This document shows, piece by piece, positions 33,804-46,512 of a stretch of 64,000 bases of DNA (position 1 is the first letter of the stretch; every line of letters starts with the position of its first letter). The notes beneath the pieces are model-generated. The model worked only from the letters and a program-made list of their open reading frames with translations, did not search any database and was not told the origin of the DNA. The position numbers and the translations under genes are program-made. Source of the stretch: Coprinopsis marcescibilis (lineage: Eukaryota; Basidiomycota; Agaricomycetes; Agaricales; Psathyrellaceae); the NCBI GenBank assembly GCA_004369085.1, contig ML210149.1, positions 186,001 to 250,000 on the forward strand, read 5' to 3'.

Positions 33804-36336
33804 TCAGGTCACATACAACAAAGTTCTCTTCTGCGAAGAAACCAAGAACAGGGTAATGAACGCCCCAACTACGAACCCTGTCACAAGATATGACGCAGTC
33901 TCAACGACCTTCGGTTTGTGCGACCGCGAATAGTGGCGTCGGTGTTCGTGCGAGTTGAAAACACCGTCCGCAGAGATGAGAGGCGTGGCCAACAAGCTGA
34001 TCCCAGGCCGCGGTGTAATATACTTGATATCCTCGACAGGTGTGACAAGGACGGGCGAATCGTCATCCAGAGCCGGTCTGGGACTTTTGACAGCTTCGTC
34101 AGTCAGCGAGGCACGGGAGATGCTGGAGCGCGGTGATGCATCCACTGGAGTGAGAGAAGATTCACCCGAGAACGATAGCGACCTCCGGGGGCTCGTCCAA
34201 AGAGGAATGCTTATTTTCGCAGGCCATTTAAACGAAGAAGAGCCGGAAGGGGATTGCGGCGTTGCAGGGAGCGTTGGTGCACTGCCCCAGGATACTGCAG
34301 GTGAAGGAGGCAATGGAGGGAGTTGGTCTATCCCTTTGAGGTCCCTGGAGCCGATCAGCCGAATTGGGGACCCTAATGTTGTCGATTCCAACGGTGACTC
34401 GTTTTTGAGGAGAGGTTGTGGAGAGGATGGTGCAAGGGTGCGAGGCGAGGACAAGGCGGATTCGGATGGGATGCTTTGGAGAGAAGCATTGGGGGAAGGG
34501 TGCTCGAATAATCGAGTGGGGGCGATGGGAATAGTCACCCTCAGATTGGAAGATACATCTGACAGGGTCCGTGCACGGAGTCCAATGAGAGATTCCAGAG
34601 GTGGAGTAGGGAGGCCAAAGGCAACGGTGGGGCGATCGTTTGTTTCGCTGAAGCGGAGTTCCTTGCGTTCGGACTGAACTGGAGTCCTTGGTGCTTCACG
34701 AAGAGCCTTTGTGTCATCATCTACCTCACGGACTGGAGTGATAGGATCTTGTACACTGAGTTCCTTATACTCCGAGCGCACCGGAGTAGTAGGAATATCG
34801 TAAGATTCTTCCGCAGGTACAGCTGGAATTGTTGAAGCTTCGTCGTTCGCTCCAATTTCCAAAGTCGGGACATCGGGGGTTGCAGGCAGGGGCGACAGAA
34901 TTGACATTGACCTCGACATGCCTTTCAGAGAAGGTGTCCGAGCTCGTGAAACAGGCCAATCTGCCGGTGGAGAAAATGACTGAAAGACGCTTCCTGGAAA
35001 GATTTGACGACCAGGAGATTCCTTCGGGATCGACCACGAATTCCTGCGAGAGTCTGGAGGTGTCATGGGAGTGGCGAATGATGGCGCCCCTTTGTACTGC
35101 CCAGGAAGGCTCATGGATATCGTTCGTCGTGGTCGCATCTTGGGCGATGCATGAGGCGTGATAGGCGAAGATGCACACTGGCAACTATCGGTTGTCTCTC
35201 GGGCAAGAGGGTGCACCAGTCGATCGGTTTCGTGAACTCGGATGATCCGTTCGAGGGCGTCAACGGTGTATTGTAGCCGGGAGTTATCTTCTTCGTCCTG
35301 GGCCTGGCGTCTGATCCTCTGCAATAACTCCTCTCCAAGGGTGAAAGTCATCGAATCCAAGATCCTGTTCAACTCTTGGTGGTCTTTTGCCCACCATTGT
35401 CCACCCCAATGTGCAATAATGATTGCAAGATCCCGAAGTGTCGATACTGCAAGGTTAAAGTCGGCGACGATCATCCTGTAGAACCACGGGCGGAGGAAGG
35501 TCAGAGCCAGTCTGAGGGAACCTCCAGTAGCATCTCGGAAGCGTATTTCTTGTGAGGTGTTGAAGAAACGCGTGGACATGTCCTGGCAGAACTGGCGATA
35601 GCTCTGTTTCTTGTCGGTGTAGTTCCATGCAACGTGATCGAGGGGATTGCCATGGATGTATTGGGCTTTCGTTCTGGTAAGATACGAGGGGAGCCGTTCC
35701 AGCACGGCCAACAAAGGGATAGAAGCCAAAACGGCTGTCCCTGGAATGAACCCATGGATAAGTACGGATTGAGATTCATTAGAGAACCTATGCCATTTCT
35801 GGTATTGTTGGCTACGCCTAATGATGAAAGGGTCAGCATTTACAAAGGCATCGAATAATTGCTGGAACTCACTCTTCGGGAGTACTCTTTCGCAGCATCT
35901 CGACGGCGGTTGCAGCTCTACCAGAGAGCGCTTGGGCGTCGATCACGGCAATCTCGACATCTTTCTTCATACCCTGATGGTATCGCCTCAATGCCTCCCA
36001 TATCGACCAAGCGAAACTGAACGAGGTCGAAAGGTATGGCGAACCAGACTTGGTGGTCCAGTCCATGTGTTTCTCTACATCCGAGTAGGGAACCTCGGTG
36101 GGATCGATTATCGGCGCTGACGATACTTCCACAGGAGTGCGAGCGTAGAGTTGGTCGAACTTCGGGGCGATGAACCACGGATCTGTATCATCGGCGAACG
36201 GGGAGCGCTCTTTGGGTGTATAGACTCGGTACAGGAAGCGATTGTTCCGCACTAGGGTTTTAAAGTTGATGTCAGGTCCAAACCCATACTGCGGTAGCGG
36301 GGTGGGCGCTGGTTCGGAGATGGGGGAGGGAATCAT
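33804..36336 (-). CDS. Tail-anchored protein with an N-terminal folded domain (DUF7587-like) and a long disordered region
   Basis: Two exons (36336-35873 and 35817-33804) give 825 residues. The first about 150 residues (RNNRFLYRVYTPKERSPFADD ... FSFAWSIWEALRR) resemble the fungal DUF7587 domain, in which a small folded module reads position-dependent 'RVYTPKSR' motifs; this is a tentative match. A helical stretch to about residue 350 includes a conserved Trp-rich segment (IIAHWGGQWWAKDHQEL). The rest is Ser/Pro-rich with many SP/TP and PPxP sites and regular TPVR/ITPV repeats, so it is likely phosphorylated. The last 25 residues (TASYLVTGFVVGAFITLFLV) form one membrane helix followed by a short basic end, a tail anchor. 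Function unknown. Confidence 0.8.
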
Positions 36337-37810
36337 TGCAGGTGGTGAACAAGAAACCCCGGATCGACTCTTCTTTTTAAGAGATTTGGTGAGCCGTTGT
36401 CCTCGTGTAGTCCTGGCGCAGCTGTTAAGATGCGCACAGGATAATAACCCTGTTCCAGCATAGATCGGACTCGGAAATTGGAATAGTCACAGAACACGTG
36501 TATGCCTCATTGCAAGCAGCAGGCACCAAATGATTGGTCGAGGCGAGGTCGAGAGTTTCAACTGGTTCCTTTTGGCACCGAGAGTTCCGGTGTCTTACTT
36601 ATGATGACCTTCAAGTAAGAGTTGACATCGTGAATGACATATGAACAAGGCTGAGCACCTTAAGGAAGTAGATGAACAATAATCAGTTGTAATTCGTTTC
36701 CGGAGAACATCATTCACTCACATTCGTTCAGAATACTAGAGCCCATGATTTGGCGCGGTTGAATTAGCCTTAAATGTCTTAAATTCCTTCAGATTATCAC
36801 AATCGCTGGGAGGTTGAGAGCGATCAGTGACAGCATGGACAGAGGTTAAGCGCGAGGCAGGCAACACAGCCGCCCGAGTTCGTGCTGCGGACCAGACGGA
36901 CCGTTCCTTCAGTTTGTCATTTCCTTCAAAATCAAGCATGACCCAGTAAAGAGCCAAGCAAATAAAGTAGCTGGGCGCTTGACTCCTCGATGATCCATCC
37001 CCACCAAACCGTGCACCAGAAACCAATTCGGGTTCGTCCTGAACATGGGTAGATCATTTGTACTATGAACTGCTTTCTTTATGTTTCACAATTGTTTTTC
37101 AAGCTTAGCAACCAGCATATTTCCCAGGTCAAATGTTCGTATTTTGAGATTTCCACCAACTTTTACATACAAAACAGTGTCGGTGAAGCTGGTCCTGGAA
37201 TACAGCGCAAGCTGTAAGACCGGGGTTTACGTAGTCGAAATCTTCCTAGAACTTCGAAGCACCGTCATCTCCAAGGTCAAGACAACCTTGGGGCGCAAAA
37301 GGTCACAAACCTCTTAGCCTATTAATGCACGTTTATCGCCCCAGGATCTATTATAGTCTTTCGGACAGTAGTCATGCAGTCACGCTTGTCATTGGGATCT
37401 GTCTATTGGCGCCTTTGTTCCTCTTCTTTCGGTACTTCGGAGAGAGAAGTGCTATTTAAATCGTTAAGTCCGCTCTTTGGATTAAGTTCTACCGGTCAAA
37501 CCATCGGCCGAACGTAGGGTTCGTATAAACCTCGCGTCCGCCTTGATGTTTTTGGGGTTTCCAAGGGTTTCTATCCGAGTCACTTGCCTACTCTTCTTAC
37601 TGAACAAGGATACTTGACCCGGACCCCCAATGAACTTGCAGCGATTTGTATGGCTCCGATGCAGTCTGTTGCCAACGTTTGAAGCCGAACGGAATCAGCC
37701 TGTATCAGCTGGTTAAACTTTCATGAGCCATCTGAGTCAGATGAAAACAATCATTTCGGCTTTATAAGATCTTCGCCCAAATACAGCTCTGCACCTTCCA
37801 TATACTCCCC
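36337..37810. other. Intergenic, divergent, about 1.5 kb
   Basis: No coding exon recognised. Includes upstream regions of both flanking genes. Confidence 0.5.
37761..37767 (+). promoter_or_regulatory. TATA-like element
   Basis: TTTATAAG about 50 bp before the ATG at 37811. Confidence 0.4.
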
Positions 37811-38453
37811 ATGTTTCCCTCACGGCGTTCCTTCACTGAGCTTGGGCAACTGCGGCGTTCCGTCCTCCGTCCTCGACCTTTACACACATCATCACCTCAC
37901 CCCCACACTGAAATAAATCCACAAGTGCCTTCAGAAATCACTATCCGACCTGTGTTTGATATTTTCGATGCTCCAGTCAGACTACGCCGCGAACGCACCG
38001 GGAACCTGCAACTGACTCAACTTCCTTCACCATTCACCCTCCCTCTCATCCAACCCAATCTTCATCCAAAACCAACCTCTCCACGGCGAGCCTCACCTCC
38101 TCGTCCTCCTACACCAGTAGTCTTCGAAGGGCCCGCTCGTCCCAAACTTGCCCCTAAACGGGACCCATCACCACCTCGGCAGCCTCAAATTTCACGTTTA
38201 TCTTTACCGACCCGTCCACCCAGTACACGGCCGGATCAAACGATTGTCCTTGAGGTATTTGATGGACCCTCCCGGTTAAGTCGAAACCGCGTGCTACCCG
38301 CCTCTGCCAAGGTACGGATAACGGCACACATATCACCCGCCGAGCCTTACTTGACAATGTTTTCTTGTCGTCATCCAGCGGAAAACAATCCTTGCGACCA
38401 CTCTCATGCTCGCTGTAGCCGGCGCTGGCGTTGCAGTGCAAGCGATCGAATAA
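37811..38453 (+). CDS. Small probable mitochondrial protein with a triplicated F-[DE]-[GA]-P-x-R motif
   Basis: Two exons (37811-38311 and 38379-38453) give 191 residues. The N-terminus (FPSRRSFTELGQLRRSVLR) is basic and amphipathic, a likely mitochondrial presequence. The middle is Pro/Arg-rich and carries three copies of a short motif: IFDAPVRL (51-58), VFEGPARP (104-111) and VFDGPSRL (149-156), about 45-50 residues apart. The C-terminal exon encodes one hydrophobic helix (TILATTLMLAVAGAGVAVQA), so the protein may be tail-anchored in the inner membrane. I do not recognise the family. Confidence 0.7.
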
Positions 38454-38712
38454 CAAAAAGAAACTGTCAAGAAAATCATTGTACATCACCGAAACTAGTC
38501 GGCGCATGGCCCACATACCACCACCATCTGGGATGCGACATAGCTAATTGTGCAGAGAGACTGCATTGTAATTGTATCGTGATAATACCCATTGTTGTCG
38601 ATGGAATCGTAACGATTCCATACCCAAGTATTTCGGGAGAGCCGGACTTTGGGACCTTCTGGGTCAGCTGCCTTTGAAGTTGCGAGGCACGACGGCGTTG
38701 GCAAGGCCAATG

Positions 38713-40519
38713 TTATTCCAAGTTGATAGGCAGTGGTGTATTGATGAGGGAAGCAAGGTCAATGGGTGACCGGTGTCCATCTACGTGACCGTTGAGAACC
38801 TCGAAGGCAAGAACCATAGAGATCGCGGCCCATTGGGCAACCTTCTCTCGATCCTTGCATGGACAAAATCCCCTGAAAGACTATGCCTCTAATCATACTA
38901 TCAGCACACAGAAAGTGAAAGAACAGACATCCAACGTACAGTCCAAACCCGCCTGTCACTGACAACAGTTTGAAGGCTCCCCACCATCTCCATCAATTGC
39001 TCAACATCGTCTTGGGAGAGCAGTGTTCGGAGACCGTGCACATGGTGTCGGTTATTGACATGGACGATAGTAGTGAGACTGTCTGATGCAGACAATGCTT
39101 CCCCAAACTCATACTGGCAGGAGGTTGTCAACGAGGGCAGTCTCAAGTAGAAAAATATAAGCCATACAATATTTTCATCCTTTGGGATAGCGACATCGAG
39201 TCGCTCCAGCTGCACGCATTGCTCGCTGATACTCTGGATAGAATCATCTTCCACGCCACAATCCAGGAATGCTAATCGTTTCAACGTGGCAGCGTGCCCA
39301 TCTAGTAGCGCATTGATAAAAGACTCTCCGATAACGATTTTGCGCTCGGGAAACTTGATTGCAAACGACTGCAAGGCACATGTCGTCAGTCTGAGGTACT
39401 CTGTGATTGCAAGTAGGATGGTTGGTGTCGGCGAAGGGTTTTTGGAATAGCGAGCGTCGATGGCCAGGTTTTTTAAGTGACCTATTGACGGAGGGGTTAT
39501 AGGGAGCGGACTGGGGTTTTCCTACAAATGCCTGACTGAGTATCGACGAAAAGTGACGGAAATGCACTGAAGCTTCTCACAGCGACTGTTATCGAGAGAC
39601 TTTCGATTTTCGGTACGTGTTTCACAAGGTTCAGCATGTTAACATGGTCGATACGGCCGCAGTTAACGACATGCAGCCCTTTCAGCTCTGGTACTTGCTT
39701 CAACACCGCTTCTAGGGTCTCGACATTAAGGTCGTTGGTCATCTAGAAAATGAACCCGTAAGCCGTTTTGAAACTCCAGACAGTCTCAAGTAACTTACAT
39801 AAAGGGTGAGAGACGTTAATGAATCCTTATTCCCTATCACCCAGGTGGGCAGCGCATGGAGGAGATTCCATGACGGAAACTCGATGGCCAAATTGGCAAT
39901 ATTCGACAGGTGTGTTAGCAGCCTTGTCTGCTCGGTCGTAATGTTTCCATAGACCCTGATGTTCTGCAACCGACCCTTGTTTTGCAGGGCCATCAAGAAC
40001 GATTGCACGACATTGGGTATGACGCATTTGAACGAGACAAGATTTCGACAGAGCGTGATAGCCTTTATGCACTCTTTCATGAAAACTGGATGGGGTTGCT
40101 TTGCTGCTGAGCTCTTCGTTAGCGATATGTATGGCACGGATTCCAGATCTAATCAGCCCAGGTTAGCATTGCGCAAGGAGTATTCGGTTTGGCAAGTATT
40201 TTTATGGACAACGGCTCACCAATGGTGCGAACGTGAACGGCAAGACCTGGGTGCTTGACAATGACTGCAAACGGCGACGTTATCTGGCCCTAGAGATTCA
40301 GAGATGTAACTTCCGCTTCTTCGCGGGATGTGATGGGATTCGAACCGAAGTGTATGCCTTCGACTCTCGAAGTTGATACCACACATTCTTGTACAGCGTT
40401 GGGATGATGCCAGCGAGAAAAGAACGACTGACGAGTGCTACAGATGTCGCATCTTTGTTCGAAAGAAACGAAAGTATGAGCTCAAGAACGTCGAAATTGA
40501 GATTATCTGCCGAGACCAT
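38713..40519 (-). CDS. F-box protein with LRR-like repeats
   Basis: Multi-exon gene. The start LNFDVLELILSFLSNKDATSVALVSRSF is a clear F-box-like motif that would bind Skp1 in an SCF ubiquitin ligase. The remainder has LRR-like periodicity (LQNIRVYGNITTEQTRLLTHLSNIANLAIE; LKGLHVVNCGRIDHVNMLNLV; LKRLAFLDCGVEDDSIQSI), typical of the large Agaricomycete F-box expansions. The last exon (about 38713-38880) joins after a 59 bp intron and ends INTPLPINLE. The bound substrate is unknown; such proteins evolve fast and are abundant in mushroom genomes. Confidence 0.85.
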
Positions 40520-40684
40520 GGTGGTTCAAAGGGAAAGTGTCCGTCACTGCCATCACATTTGATCCCGATGACACTGGTGTTTGGCGCGCACATACCGACT
40601 TGCCTTCGACCATCACCATTGGGTGGAACCTGGGCCTGAATTGCAGGTTTCCAGAAGACCAGTCCATTACACCACTCGTTCAAA

Positions 40685-43238
40685 ATGCAACTATCTGAAG
40701 CAGACACCGAATCGATAAGCCTGCTGTGCACTCTCACCAATGTGGACGCAGATACAGCACAGCGAGTCTACCAAAAGCACAATGGAGACATGAACAAGGC
40801 GGCCGAGGCCATCTTTGGCGGTGACAAAGGAGAAGAGACTTGGACGCAGCGACACAATACTCCAGAACCCTCAAACTATTATGATCCAAACGCAGTGCCA
40901 GCCGTTCGAGCACCCAATGATTCAACCATCGACTTGACGGGAGAAAGTGACTCGGGACCAACATTTGGACCAAGTAACAGGGCACCGGATCCCAACTGGG
41001 CGGTTGTACCATCCAATGTGCGTTCGCTGAGCCTCAAGAAGCTGATGTATAGCCTAATGGCGTCTTCAGATCGAGGTTCCTGGCGCAGGAATAAGTCATG
41101 ACGATCAGACTTTAAACGAAGCAATTCAAGCGAGTTTGAATGACGTCGCATCAGGGGAGGAAACATTTCCTACTCAAGACCTTGTTCGCGACGGGGGACG
41201 GTGCGCTATGTTTGAATTCGTATTTTTCGCCTTCTTATATTTCACCAGCCCAGTTGCATTGCGGCCACAGTCTCCTTCCCTTGCTTGCCCAGCGATTGTT
41301 CGTGATCCTCAATTCTCGGCTGCGCATCACAATTGACACTTATACAGGTCGTGCAAGCTCTATACTTCGTTCCTCAGGTGCGTGCGGCTGTTGGCCAACT
41401 GCGCTTGCCCGAGATACAGCCAGACGTCCCATTTAACCATCCTGGTGCGCCATATAATAAGCCTAGTCTCCGTCTTGCCCTTTAACATGTTTCTACGCCA
41501 GCTCGCGCGATCTGGAATCTAATCGAGCTATATGCTACTATGGATCTGGGCCAGTTGGCCGCCATTGTGGATGTCGAGGTTCTCCCTTCGCTGGAAGACG
41601 AAGAAAGACACGGCGATGGACCCCCCGACCGCGCCGCAGGTTAGCTATCCACGCTGTCCCGTGTCTTTACCTCACTAAAGCTTCCTCTCAGCGGTTGTCA
41701 ATAGCCTCGGACGCATCATTGAAGCTCACTTATCGGCTCAACAAGACGATGACGAAGAGGACTCAATGTAGGTTTTCAACACTTTTGTTCCACAATGGCA
41801 TTGACGATCACCATGATATCAGAGTTCATTTGTTCGAATTCTCATCCGTGATGGTTGAGCTCAGCAACCGATTGCCTCGCAAAGTCAGTCGAAACCACAA
41901 AGGCTCCGTCGTTGCGCTTGAAGTCCCTCCGAATGGTGGAGGCGATCTGGTATCGCGGCTAACCTCCCTGCTCTCGAGATTTGACGAAGGGAAATCAACA
42001 CACGATGTGATCGTCGAACCATCAGAGATGATCTCATTTAAACTTGTCCGACATCCACCGCCTGATGACGGACAAAAGAAACCGGAAGCTATACCGTTCC
42101 AATTCCCCAAGTCCTTCTTCTTGGACCAATTCCTTTTCCGTAATCTCGAAATATCTGTTAGGAAACAGACTCAGCAACTGGATTTGTCGAGGGAAATCGA
42201 AGAACTAAAGCAACAGCGTGAAACGCTAACGCACCTCAATGTCAGTCTCTATGCGATTTTTTTCCTGATTATGAGAGGCTAAACTTCGTCTAGCAACGGG
42301 ACACTCTTAGAGATCTGAAAACCACTATTCATTATTACGAACATATTGCTCAGTCTGGAGGCGACCCTGAGCGTCAACAAGTATTGACATACACGTTGGA
42401 GCGGCTAAATGATATTCTCGTCGTTGTTGAGAGCAAGGTTGCTGGTAAGTTGTCGATCTTGTTCAGAGTGTCTACATCTGAGCTTCCTATAGGCATCAAC
42501 CAGAAGATACAAGAGTTAGAGAAAATCTCGGACAATTTGTTCGACGTTCCTGAACTTCAACAATTACAGGTAAGCCTTGCTCGCTTTCAGAATCGATACA
42601 TTCACTGAAGGTATTCAAGTACGATCTACGCGCCGTATTGGTGCACACCGGGCTTCCGGGGAGGAAGCAGTTGTATTCTTACATTCAGGATGCGGATGGT
42701 GTTTGGTGGAAGACTTGTGACTATGAAGTCACAGAGGTATATCTTCATCTCACTTAATGCGCACTCATTGCCTGATGAACCATCCAGGTCCCCGAGGAAA
42801 TTGTGTTCAACGATACAGCAGGCCTCCATCTATCTGCAGGACCCTTCCTATTGTTATACAGTAAACATCTGTCCGACGAAGAGCTTCACCTTCCGGTCAA
42901 CTGGCCGAGTATATTCACTGTAAGAACGTGTTTGTTCAGTCTGCACCGCTTTCGTGTTAACCTGCCTTCAGGAACAATCCGAGTTAAATAACGAAAGGCT
43001 CCTGCAACTCGTTCCTCCAGAACAAGCAGCAAAGGCCACTCCCCGCAGACAGCCTGCACCGCCACCAAGCCCGCTCCCTCCACCCACTCCCTCGCGGAGC
43101 GAAAGACACTTCACTCCTCCCCCGCGGACAACGTCCATGGGTCCACGTCCCAACCCGGTGAGCCATCACCGAGGTACCTCTCGGACACTGGACATCGCTC
43201 TGCAAGACATCCACGAAACCCCGAGGTCCAGTTACTGA
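40685..43238 (+). CDS. UBA/UIM protein with a degenerate ubiquitin-specific protease (USP) domain
   Basis: About twelve exons give 664 residues. N-terminal UBA-like helix bundle (LCTLTNVDADTAQRVYQKH ... KAAEAIFG), a linker, then a UIM-like motif QTLNEAIQASL. The USP fold follows: RPVALRPQSPSLACPAIVVQALYFVPQVR occupies the Cys-box place, a charged and coiled-coil insert (LDLSREIEELKQQRETL) lies in the middle, and the C-terminal part reads YDLRAVLVHTGLPGRKQLYSYI, WWKTCDYEVTEVPEEIVFND, SAGPFLLLYSK, the end of a USP domain. The His-box His of GHYxAY is replaced by Gln (GRKQLYSY), and the Cys-box NTC is not conserved. It is probably a non-catalytic ubiquitin-binding protein. Pro-rich C-terminal tail. 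Confidence 0.85.
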
Positions 43239-43498
43239 ATGTGAGCACGGGCTGTGGTTTGTTGATGTGCGCCATATAACGAGTTTGGCCAGACTAGCAC
43301 AAGTCTCTTTATTCTATCCCTGCACGACCGACTGACATGAACACGAACCATCCTATATTTTTATTACTGTATCAGCTTATGTGTATAATGTATGATTCTG
43401 CCTCCGGTATCTGCAATTCTCTGGCACCTGGGACCGCAGCATAAATCTGGGTTTTCCATCTGATACAAGGTTGTTGATGGGACTTCAGGTGAATGACT

Positions 43499-45931
43499 TC
43501 ACTGGGTTCCCGTTCCACAGGCACGTCCACCCCTGCTCCTCTCATCCAAAAAAGTGACCTTTAACGGTAATTTCGGTTCCAGGGATTCTGCTTCTTCGAG
43601 AATAGGCTGCGCAATTCCGTTCATCTGCCAGAACACGTTTTTGTGAAGGCACTCGAACTTGAACTTGGATAGCAAAACGATAAGGACAATCTCTGCACAA
43701 AAGTTCACAGGTCAGCAACCAAACTCGAACGGTACCAGCAATTGGGAACAACGAACTCATTTCCAACTGAGAAAACTTGAAGCCGATGCAAGACCTACCT
43801 CCACCGAGGAAGGTCATTCTACAAAGTAACATATCATTTAACACCAAAAAGCTGCCACATAAATCAAACTGAACATACAAGTGGGAGTAAACACCAGGGA
43901 TGCGTGCGTTGACGAGCTTTTCGGGGAGGGGCGATAACCACCTCTCGGGCTTCCATTCGTGTGCGTCTGGCCCCCAGAGATCGCGGTTCCTGTTTGAGGC
44001 AAGGGTGGATATGAAGATTTTGGTGCCCTTTGGTACGAGGATCTCGTTTATCTCCTTGCCGTCCGCACCGATGAGGGGCTTAGATACAGGGAGCATCATG
44101 TCCTGTCGGGCTCTGTGAACACCGTGAGTGAGAGGGGAAGAAACGAGTGTTGAATCAACCTACTCGCGAAGCAGCATCGGGACGGGAGGGTACCTTTGAA
44201 ACATGGGTCAGGACATGTATTCTGCGATGAAAGAAAGGTTCACTCACACACGCATTGTTTCGCGGCAAACAGCATCGAGATAGGGTAGATTCACTAGTTG
44301 GTCATGGTCCAGTTCACCGGCGTTCTGTGCTTGTGCTTCCTGGATTTCTTCCCGCAGCCTTTCTTGAACCTCGGGGTGCTCACTCAGTAGGTGGAAAATA
44401 CGGGAGAGGGCGTTTGAAGTGGTGTCCATTGCGGCGAAAGTCAAGGTCGACATTTGTCCTAGAAGCTCTGACTCTGGGAGCCTGTCCTCTTCCGATGCCT
44501 CCATGTTGGCCTTCACTGACAGCGGTCCTAGATTCAGCACATGGTATAGAGACTGGGTTGAAACACTCACTCAATATGCTTATGATGACCTTTCCTCGAC
44601 CGATTTGTTGCTCAAGTGCTTCATCGCCTTCCCCTAGTGCTTTCTTCTTCGACTCGTAAATCTCGATGGACGTTTTGGTGATAATATCCACGATGTCCCG
44701 CAGCCGTCTAAGATTACCCCAGAAGATACTAAGAAAGTTGACAACTCCGCGACGGAACCAGGTCGGACCGATATTGTAGACCAATGGCAAAACCACGAAT
44801 CGAGAGAAGTTCAGTTTGTGAAGAGCTGGACTACAAGGTAACGAAAGTTAGCAGGTTGGAGAGCCGTAGCCGCGTTTCATGTAACTCACACAAGAAGCTT
44901 AACGGAGGTACTGTATGGATTCTCAGAACCACTTCCAGTCAAAGGGTCAAACGAATGTCCGAGACCGCTCTGTCCTATCAACTCCAAGGCAGTTCTTGTC
45001 ATCCAAGCCAATATGTCCAGCTAGAAAGCGATGCGTTAGTCTAAATGGAAGCGTGGCGTTCTCGGAGTGCTTTCACCTCTTCTGCACCGTTTTGAATTTC
45101 CGTTGTGAATCCGTCTCGAAGTTTATATACGACATCATAGAAGATGGGAACTACAAGACACTGGTCAGTACATGTCTTAATCGTCAAGTCGGAAGCAAGT
45201 AGCGTACCCATTTCGCGCATGTGTGCAATTGAAAAGACGGGGTTAAGCATTTTTCTCTGTTTACGATGATGCTCTCCTACTCGTATGTCAGGGATATGAT
45301 AAGGACGGGGAGGTATGGAAACGGAACCCACCTCCGGTAGCGAGAAGCCCTTTGCCGAAAGTCACTTCGTTGGCCCTGAATGAAGGGAAGGTTAGATACT
45401 TCAACAAGAGAAAGGGCCGAATCTTCATACACGAAGAAGGAGTCCGTTTCGTCGTATATATATTGGTCCTGCGTGTTCGTTAGGTGAGCTAGAGCGGGCG
45501 AAATGGTCGAAGGAGTCGCCCTACCTTCACGATTATATGGTGCAGAGCCTTGGGATCGAAAACGTACAGGTGGGGCTCGCTGAAGAACCCGCTAAATTTC
45601 AAAACACCACCATCTGGTTCTTTATAAGTATAGTGACTTGTGTATGGGCGGGCCACATACACTTCTCGGAAATCTCAATATGGTAGTCCCATGCACGCGG
45701 GTGTACCAAGTCGGGGAAGTTTCCTGTTTACAATGACAACACTCAAGATTGAGTACACGAAATGAGTTCCCAAACAATTAACTGACCTTTGAGAAAAGAT
45801 TTGGAAGGAGGGCCAGCAACGTTATCAAGAGGATTCTTTGCCGTGGCCTTCTTTGCAATACGCCATAACATCCATGTCACGAAGGATATGCCGAGAACCT
45901 GGCTGGCTGTTGGCGGAATCATCGTGTCCAT
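43499..45931 (-). CDS. Cytochrome P450 monooxygenase (paralogue A of the pair around DUS3)
   Basis: Multi-exon P450, complete. N-terminal anchor (VLGISFVTWMLWRI), an early region HHIIVKD-type and GLLATGGEHHRKQRKMLNPVF (helix C), ELIGQSGLGHSFD, I-helix FAAMDTTSN, K-helix ETMR, PERW and heme loop GGGRSCIGFKFSQLEM with the Cys ligand. The frames join through all introns, including an AMDTTSN exon and RVYPPVPMLLRE split by an intron. It ends PKLPLKVTF. Closely related along its whole length to the P450 at 49917-52482, with matching motifs and exon limits. Substrate unknown; family resembles other basidiomycete 'AMDTTSN' P450s. Confidence 0.93.
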
Positions 45932-46512
45932 GGTCGGTTACAGCGGTAGTGCGGACTGGGGTGGATGAGGGTGGACGACGGGGAAGAAACGATCTATATT
46001 TTAAGAAGAACGGGAGCCGAGGCTCACCTCACGGCCGCAAAGGACGTGTTACAACACACGAAGAACTGTTACTATCTGAGGGGCCGACGGAGAACGAGGT
46101 CATCTTTTATCGTGTCAGCATACCGTTTCAAACGAGCTGGCTGCATATCTGGCCGACGTCATGGAGCTTTTTGAGTGACCAAAGAAGCACCGTGTACAAC
46201 TTTTGCAACAACCACATGGACGGTGGAAGACCGTGGAACTTGGCTGTCGAAAGATGCTCCAAGTTCTTGGATCTCCATTCGGAATGACATCTGGCCTCCG
46301 AGAAAGCTATCGCACATACTTAACAACGATCATCAATACATAGGGGTAGTACTTAGTGCTGGAATAGAAGCGCCAAAGATAAGATAAGATTAACCCCAAG
46401 CACTGCCACCGGCTGCTTTGGCGTTGCGAGAAATCTATCGTGAAGGACTCGGACTTTCACTTGAACAGATACTATCACGAAATCTGCAAGCGGTTTCGCC
46501 ATTAAGGTCAAC
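45932..46512. other. Intergenic: divergent upstream region of P450 A and DUS3
   Basis: No exon recognised. Serves as the promoter region of both genes. Confidence 0.5.

Noticed and set aside
33955..34677. 240-residue plus-strand frame opposite the tail-anchored gene
   Set aside because: Shadow of the Ser/Pro-rich minus-strand exon; composition is the complement pattern only.
40327..40350. tRNA T-arm-like GGTTCGAATCCC on the minus strand
   Set aside because: It lies inside the F-box coding exon (SVRIPSH) and there are no D or anticodon arms.
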